A stretch of DNA of 64,000 bases from Maribacter arcticus. GTDB taxonomy: Bacteria; Bacteroidota; Bacteroidia; Flavobacteriales; Flavobacteriaceae. The position numbers and the translations under genes are program-made. The stretch is from assembly GCF_900167935.1 (NCBI RefSeq), contig NZ_FUYL01000002.1, positions 527,695 to 591,694 on the forward strand. Direction: 5' to 3'. Positions 58,433 to 64,000 of the stretch are shown piece by piece. The notes below the pieces were generated by a model. That model saw nothing but the letters and a program-made list of their open reading frames with translations. It was not told where the DNA came from and made no database searches. Every line of letters starts with the position of its first letter. Position 1 is the first letter of the stretch.

Positions 58433-61400
58433 ATGACCAAACTGACTAGTTTTTTAGATTTTACCAAATACATTTCTCAAATGGGAAAACCCTACGCTAA
58501 ATTTTTATTATTCATACTCTTCATCGTTTTAGGTTCAAAAACTGTCTTGTCACAGGTTAAAGAGCCTTTTCAAGTACGTTACGAGGCCGATATTCGTGGT
58601 GAATTAACCTTCATCGCAAATAGCATTGTGGCACCAAGTATTGATGCTTATTGTGAAGGAAAGGGTAAGAACAGGATCTGTTATCCTGACCGAACTCCGA
58701 ACGATCCATATAACTTTACCGGTACTGCATCAGATTACAATGATAATCTTGATATGCAATACATTGATATTGACGGAGACAGTTCAACCTTTAGTTCTAG
58801 TAGCGCCACTTTGAACATACCCGACATCGATTGCGCATTGGTACGATATGCGGGGCTATATTGGTCTGCTGTTTATGTAAATAACGATAGAAGTAATATA
58901 GACGACATTAAATTTAGGACTCCTGGCGGGGCATATCAAGATATTACTGCTGATGAGATTATTTTTGATGGAAATGGCGATGCGGACTTTGGTTATTACA
59001 GTCCTTATGCTGCGTACAAGGATGTAACCGCTATAGTGGCGGGTATGACAAACCCGAATGGAGATTATTTTGTTGCCAACGTTAGAGCTAGTTCAGGTAG
59101 TAATGTTTCTGGTGGAATTTCCGGTGGTTGGCAAATGGTTGTTGTTTACGAAGACCCGAACTTACCAGGCGATAAATTTATTACCACTTTTGACGGGTAT
59201 GCAGGTATTAAATCTGGTCAGAGCGTTGATATTCCAATTAATGGCTTTACTACCTTACCAGCTCCTTTTCCTGTTTATGCGAACATGGGCGTAGCTGCCT
59301 TAGAGGGGGATAATATAATTAGTGGAGATGCATTACAGATTAATGCGAACGGAACATTTAATACATTATCAAACGGTGAAAACCCAGCTAACAACTTTTT
59401 CAACTCCAGCATTTCTATCTATGACACCCAGTTTACTGCGCGCAACCCTAATAGTATTAATACATTGGGCTGGGATGTCGATTTGTTTGAAATACCTAAT
59501 GGTGGTGTTAGCAATAGTATAATCCCTAATGATGCCACTAGTGCTATATTAAGAGCAAGCTCTTCTCAAGATAAATATGATATATTCTTTGCTTCATTTG
59601 ATGTTGATATCATTGCGCCGAACATTGTCTTAGAAAAACGCGTGAATACACCTGGTGGAATAGATATTACAAGTCAGGGAGTAAATCTAGGTCAAGTTTT
59701 AGATTATGTCTTAACGTTCGATAATATTGGAAATGATGATGGTTCAGCATATACTATTAGAGATGTGTTACCTGTAAATGTGTCGCCACCAGATGGCCGT
59801 AGCTTTTTTAACGATACCGACTTTATATTACCACCTGGTGTTTCATATATCTATGACCCTTCTTCAAGGGAGGTAGTTTTTACTATTCCAGATATTTTGG
59901 TTGAAACGATAAGAGATTCTTATTCTATTAGAATGAGAGTACAGGTTGCTGAAAATTGTTTTGATTTCATAAATGCGTGCTCCGATTTAATTGAAAATCT
60001 TGCTTATAGCACCTATCGTGGTAAAGATAATAGCGCCTTGGTAACGGATGATCCTTCTGTGACCGATTTTAATGCGTGTGGCTTTACAGTGCCAGGTGCT
60101 ACTAATTTTTTGCTGGATGATTTGGCCGACTGTACTTTTGCAAGAACCGTAGAGCTTTGTGGATCAAGCGCGGTATTAAATGCTGGTGATGGTTTTGATT
60201 CTTATATATGGTATCTTGATACGAACAATAATGGAGAAATAGATGTTACCGATATTGAAGTTAACGATGGTGACCCAGATAATGATCCAAGCACACTAGT
60301 TGTTACAGTTGTAGGCACATATATTGTAGATAAAATAGTAGCGGATCCCTGTAAAGGCTTTAAAGAAATAATAACTGTGGTGCCTTTTGGTTCTGGTTCT
60401 ATTCCTAACCCAATTATAGAATATTTTAATGAAGTAAATAGTGATACAGACCCATCTAACGATATACCAGGAGAAATTGTTTCCTGTAGTGTAGATAGCT
60501 CCTTATTGCCTAAAATATTTTTATGTGGTATAAATGACTCTCACTTATTACAAGTTTATTTGGTTGATGCTCAAAATGTTACTTGGGAAAAATTAGATGA
60601 AGCAAGTTGTTCTGCGTCTGGGGATGATTGTGCCAATAAAGCGCTGACATGTACTTGGGCCGAGGTTGGAACAGGTAGTAGCTATAGATTGAATTCTGAG
60701 GGACAGTACAGAATTTCAGTTACCTATCAAAATGGTTGTACAAGTAGATTCTATTTCAATGGATTTCAAAATGATTTAGATTTACAATATACTAATAGAG
60801 ATATAGTTTGTGAAACCCCTGGTAATATTTCGATTACCAATCTTGGTAATGGATATGGTTATCAATTGGTAGACGACCTTACCAATAATATTATTATCCC
60901 GTTTAGCGCAAATAACGGACCTAGCTTTGATTTTACTACAGGTGAAAATGGTTCATATCGAGTTGAGGTAACGCAATTGGATATCAACGGAGATCAAATT
61001 GATAATGCGTGTGTATTTACGACGCCGGTAATAGGTGTTCTAGACCGGGTTCTTACTACTACGGTTACGGTAACAGCAGAATCGTGTTTTTCTCAAGGCG
61101 CTATAAATATTCAAATTAATAACGCAGATCCTGCTTATGAATATGAGATAAGAAGAGATGACGGTACAAATGGCGGTCTAGGTACATTAGTTGACAGCGA
61201 AAATGGTCAAACCGATAATAATTTCACGTTTAGCGGATTAATAGCTGGCGATTATATAGCCATAGGGCGTACTGCCGATGGATGTTCGGTAAGTAAAAAT
61301 GTTACAATTTTAGATGAAAATGATTTGTTTCTATCTGCAAGGGTATCTCAACATATTACATGTAAGGAAGGAAATATTTTAATGGATTCTGGAGGTGGAA

Positions 61401-64000
61401 GAACACCACATACTTATGCCGTTTGGAAACAAACAGATGCTAGCGGTAATTCAATCACTTCTTATCCAACGTATGCAGATATACCTGCCTCAAATTTTCA
61501 AACGAGCGCAATTTTCGACATATTTGACCCAGGTGATTATACCTTTGTGGTTTTAGATAGAAACGGTTGTTATTCCGTTTCTAATACCGTTACAATAGAA
61601 TTTCAACCGGCAGCCGATTTTAATGCCACTACGGTGGTAGACGTGCTTTGCTTTGGAGAATCTAGTGGACGAATTCAATATAACTTAGTTAACAATAATG
61701 GGTATAGTTTAACCTTTACCCTTTACGATTCAAATAATATTGAAATCGCAACCAATACTTCGGGTAACTTTCCAAATCTTCCAACTGGTGACTATATAGT
61801 AAGTATAAACCAACGTAAGGGCAGTTCATCTTGTGATTATAATGAAGAATATACCATTACAGCACCAACTTCTGGACTATCGGCAGAGGCTATTTTAATT
61901 CAAGACTATACTTGCTTGCAAGAAGGTATTATAGAAGCTCAAAATGTTTCTGGCGGTACTGCACCATATGAATATAGTATTGATGGAATTAACTTTATAC
62001 CTGATACGACTGCAAATGCACATCGTTTTGAAAACTTAACGGATGGTACATATACCGTTACCATTAGAGATGCTAACGACTGTAATTTTGTAACAAATCA
62101 AATTGTAATTGACAGACCAAATCCACCAACGGATTTAACAATTGTGGAGTCTCAAATTACATGTCCAGCACAAACAGTAAATTTAACCGTAAACGCAATT
62201 AACGGTACAGCACCTTATACGTATTCTATTATTGCGCCATCTATAATTGCTCCAACAAGTATTACAGGAAACGAAGCTGCTTTTAATGGTCTTGCTCCTG
62301 ACACTTATAGGGTTAGGGTTACAGATGTTGATGGTTGTTTTTATGATGAAAACTATACGATTAATGCTATCAACCCTATGTCAGCAAGCGGTACAACTAC
62401 ACAGCCAATTAGCTGTTTTGGTGCTGCTGATGGGGTCATTCGTTTTAATGTAAACTTCCAAGTAGGTCAAAATTTCACTTACACGGTTACAGGCCCAACA
62501 GGAGTTGTTAGAACAGGTGGTACAGAAGCAGTTATTGACAATATTAATGGTTTAGTAGCGGGTGACTATACGTTGGATATTGTAGATACCGATACAAATT
62601 GTACATACACAGTATCACATGAATTAGAAGGACCACCTTCTGCCTTGACCATTTCAAATTTAACAGAAACACAACCAAGTTGTTTAACAGATGGTAGTGT
62701 TACTATTAGTGCAACTGGTGGATGGGGAAGCTATACATATGTATTGAACAATCCAGACGCATCTCCATTTGGCAATAATGCCACAGGTTCGTTCAGTGGA
62801 TTAATACAATCTGGAACGTATAATGGTACCATTACTGACGCTAACAATTGTAGTATACCGTTTTCGTTTAGTTTAAATCTGGCAACTGCTCCTGTTTTAG
62901 AAATAACTCCAAATCAAAACTGTTTTGATGACGCTGTTTTATTAACGTTGACAGCCAATGTCACATCAGGTGGTGACGGTAATTTTGAATATAGTTTAAA
63001 TGGAGGTCCTTTCAGTACAACTAATGTTTTTTCTGGACTTTTAGCAGGTACTTATACCATAGATGTAAGAGATGGTAAAGATTGTACAGATTCTGAAAGT
63101 ATTACCATTAACTCTGCAGTAACAGTTAGTGCAAGCGCAAGCAATATTACGGCTTGTGGTACGGATACCGATATTGATATAACGGCAGCTGGTGGAGACG
63201 GCAATTATGTATATGCAGTTGTGGCCGATGGTGCTACACCTACGGCAGGCGATTATGCTACGACCAATCCGGTAAGCGTTACAGGCGCAGGAGACTATGA
63301 CGTATATGTGCTTGATAACAACGGAGGAGCTAATGCGTGTCCTGCAATGTATGATATTACAATTGTACAGGATGCTCCAGTAGCGGCAACATCTACAGTT
63401 TTAGATGTAACTTGTTTCGGCGGCACCAACGGTAGTATTTCTTTAGCACCTTCTGGTGGTGAAGCTCCATATACTTTTAGTATTGATGGAGGAACAACCT
63501 TTGGGTCTGTAAGTACGTTCAACAATCTGACAGCTGGCACTTATGATGTTAGGGTACGGGACGTTAATAATTGTGAACTTATATTATCAGTTCCTGTTGA
63601 CGAATTACCGCAAATAATCGCTGAGAGCGTTCAAACAGAAGATTATACGTGTAATCAACTAGGAGAAATCACTGTTGGTGGCGTAACCCCTACAACAGGA
63701 GGTTCAAATAGTTATCAGTATAGTTTAAATGGAGGAACTTGGACTGCAGCGACTGCCGCAGGAGCAGTTTTCGCCAATTTGACCGACGGCACCTATACCG
63801 TACAAGTAAGGGATGCTAATAATATTGGGTGTACGATAAGTCTCCCGAATATTATAATCGCGCCTTTACCTATAGAACCTGCTGTGAGCAGCAGTGTTGC
63901 TTACAATTGTGATGGCTCTGGAAATATTACGATACTTCCGAACGACCCATCGTATACGTATAGTATCGATGGTAATGCTCCACAAGCGAGCAATGTATTT
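58433..64000 (+). CDS. Giant SprB-repeat surface adhesin, N-terminal part (runs off the window)
   Basis: The frame is open from the ATG at 58433 to base 64000 without a stop: 1,856 codons, incomplete at the 3' end. A long N-terminus is followed by a signal helix (FLLFILFIVLGSKTVLSQ). The next 850 residues include a conserved-looking module (PFQVRYEADIRGELTFIANS) and a DUF11-like beta domain (NIVLEKRVNTPGG). From about residue 878 there are 12 SprB-type repeats spaced 76-95 residues, each opening with a Cys block such as VLCFGESSGRI and closing with ATGTYTV-like strands. SprB adhesins move on the cell surface during gliding and use the T9SS. The sorting domain must lie beyond the window. Confidence 0.88.
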   Translation, partial: MTKLTSFLDFTKYISQMGKPYAKFLLFILFIVLGSKTVLSQVKEPFQVRYEADIRGELTFIANSIVAPSIDAYCEGKGKNRICYPDRTPNDPYNFTGTASDYNDNLDMQYIDIDGDSSTFSSSSATLNIPDIDCALVRYAGLYWSAVYVNNDRSNIDDIKFRTPGGAYQDITADEIIFDGNGDADFGYYSPYAAYKDVTAIVAGMTNPNGDYFVANVRASSGSNVSGGISGGWQMVVVYEDPNLPGDKFITTFDGYAGIKSGQSVDIPINGFTTLPAPFPVYANMGVAALEGDNIISGDALQINANGTFNTLSNGENPANNFFNSSISIYDTQFTARNPNSINTLGWDVDLFEIPNGGVSNSIIPNDATSAILRASSSQDKYDIFFASFDVDIIAPNIVLEKRVNTPGGIDITSQGVNLGQVLDYVLTFDNIGNDDGSAYTIRDVLPVNVSPPDGRSFFNDTDFILPPGVSYIYDPSSREVVFTIPDILVETIRDSYSIRMRVQVAENCFDFINACSDLIENLAYSTYRGKDNSALVTDDPSVTDFNACGFTVPGATNFLLDDLADCTFARTVELCGSSAVLNAGDGFDSYIWYLDTNNNGEIDVTDIEVNDGDPDNDPSTLVVTVVGTYIVDKIVADPCKGFKEIITVVPFGSGSIPNPIIEYFNEVNSDTDPSNDIPGEIVSCSVDSSLLPKIFLCGINDSHLLQVYLVDAQNVTWEKLDEASCSASGDDCANKALTCTWAEVGTGSSYRLNSEGQYRISVTYQNGCTSRFYFNGFQNDLDLQYTNRDIVCETPGNISITNLGNGYGYQLVDDLTNNIIIPFSANNGPSFDFTTGENGSYRVEVTQLDINGDQIDNACVFTTPVIGVLDRVLTTTVTVTAESCFSQGAINIQINNADPAYEYEIRRDDGTNGGLGTLVDSENGQTDNNFTFSGLIAGDYIAIGRTADGCSVSKNVTILDENDLFLSARVSQHITCKEGNILMDSGGGRTPHTYAVWKQTDASGNSITSYPTYADIPASNFQTSAIFDIFDPGDYTFVVLDRNGCYSVSNTVTIEFQPAADFNATTVVDVLCFGESSGRIQYNLVNNNGYSLTFTLYDSNNIEIATNTSGNFPNLPTGDYIVSINQRKGSSSCDYNEEYTITAPTSGLSAEAILIQDYTCLQEGIIEAQNVSGGTAPYEYSIDGINFIPDTTANAHRFENLTDGTYTVTIRDANDCNFVTNQIVIDRPNPPTDLTIVESQITCPAQTVNLTVNAINGTAPYTYSIIAPSIIAPTSITGNEAAFNGLAPDTYRVRVTDVDGCFYDENYTINAINPMSASGTTTQPISCFGAADGVIRFNVNFQVGQNFTYTVTGPTGVVRTGGTEAVIDNINGLVAGDYTLDIVDTDTNCTYTVSHELEGPPSALTISNLTETQPSCLTDGSVTISATGGWGSYTYVLNNPDASPFGNNATGSFSGLIQSGTYNGTITDANNCSIPFSFSLNLATAPVLEITPNQNCFDDAVLLTLTANVTSGGDGNFEYSLNGGPFSTTNVFSGLLAGTYTIDVRDGKDCTDSESITINSAVTVSASASNITACGTDTDIDITAAGGDGNYVYAVVADGATPTAGDYATTNPVSVTGAGDYDVYVLDNNGGANACPAMYDITIVQDAPVAATSTVLDVTCFGGTNGSISLAPSGGEAPYTFSIDGGTTFGSVSTFNNLTAGTYDVRVRDVNNCELILSVPVDELPQIIAESVQTEDYTCNQLGEITVGGVTPTTGGSNSYQYSLNGGTWTAATAAGAVFANLTDGTYTVQVRDANNIGCTISLPNIIIAPLPIEPAVSSSVAYNCDGSGNITILPNDPSYTYSIDGNAPQASNVF

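Noticed and set aside
58626..62453. Several plus-strand frames of 62-78 codons within the adhesin region
   Set aside because: Hydrophobic or Leu-rich translations that are shadows of the long open frame from 58433.
63295..63540. Minus-strand frame of 81 codons inside the adhesin
   Set aside because: It lies opposite a clear repeat-bearing coding frame and resembles no known protein.

Overview
The window comes from an AT-rich genome of the phylum Bacteroidota, almost certainly a marine member of the Flavobacteriaceae; the genus is not resolved (Maribacter/Zobellia-like is only a guess). The signs are promoter boxes of the form TAnnTTTG, many lipoproteins ending their signal in a Cys, a PorP/SprF protein, a type-B (CHU_C-like) sorting domain and SprB repeats of the type IX secretion/gliding apparatus, and the order DUF4175-ybeY-mnmG. 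I see no rRNA, tRNA, insertion sequence or CRISPR array.

Layout. 1-5.5 kb: the 3' end of lepA, a Na+/H+ antiporter with an RCK domain, then a UspA/SulP anion-transport pair. 6.2-10.8 kb: a large CHASE/multi-PAS sensor kinase broken by a frameshifting deletion, plus a response regulator. 10.9-17.4 kb: a metallo-beta-lactamase-fold hydrolase, a lipoprotein subtilase, an M1 aminopeptidase, rnpA and an S41 protease. 17.5-20.5 kb: a minus-strand sugar-type cluster (DUF1080, PIG-L deacetylase, DUF5009 acyltransferase-like membrane protein). 20.6-29.3 kb: a serine carboxypeptidase, a PQQ/cytochrome c dehydrogenase, an NlpC/P60 lipoprotein, a compact type II restriction-modification pair, a sorbosone-dehydrogenase-like lipoprotein and a small unknown. 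29.4-30.4 kb: elaA and rpiB.

30.4-42.1 kb is the part I find most informative. A 0.65 kb AT-rich gene-free stretch lies between the divergent genes rpiB and rnr and carries paired TGTTA-N-TAACA elements. The sampled strand composition changes across it, and two perfect parS-like 16-mers (TGTTCCACGTGGAACA) sit exactly at the two ends of mnmG 5-8 kb away. Together these suggest the chromosomal replication origin domain, with the rpiB-rnr gap as a candidate oriC. The second parS-like site is written into the last codons of ybeY.

42.3-52.1 kb is housekeeping: gltX, an ACT protein, rlmF, a PepSY membrane protein, katG, a VOC protein, an SPFH protein and glnS, separated by clear bidirectional terminators. 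52.3-64 kb is a cell-surface module: a secreted Ig-like protein with a type-B sorting domain, a PorP/SprF protein fused to two SPOR-like repeats, 1.7 kb without genes, and the first 1,856 codons of a giant SprB-repeat adhesin that runs off the window.
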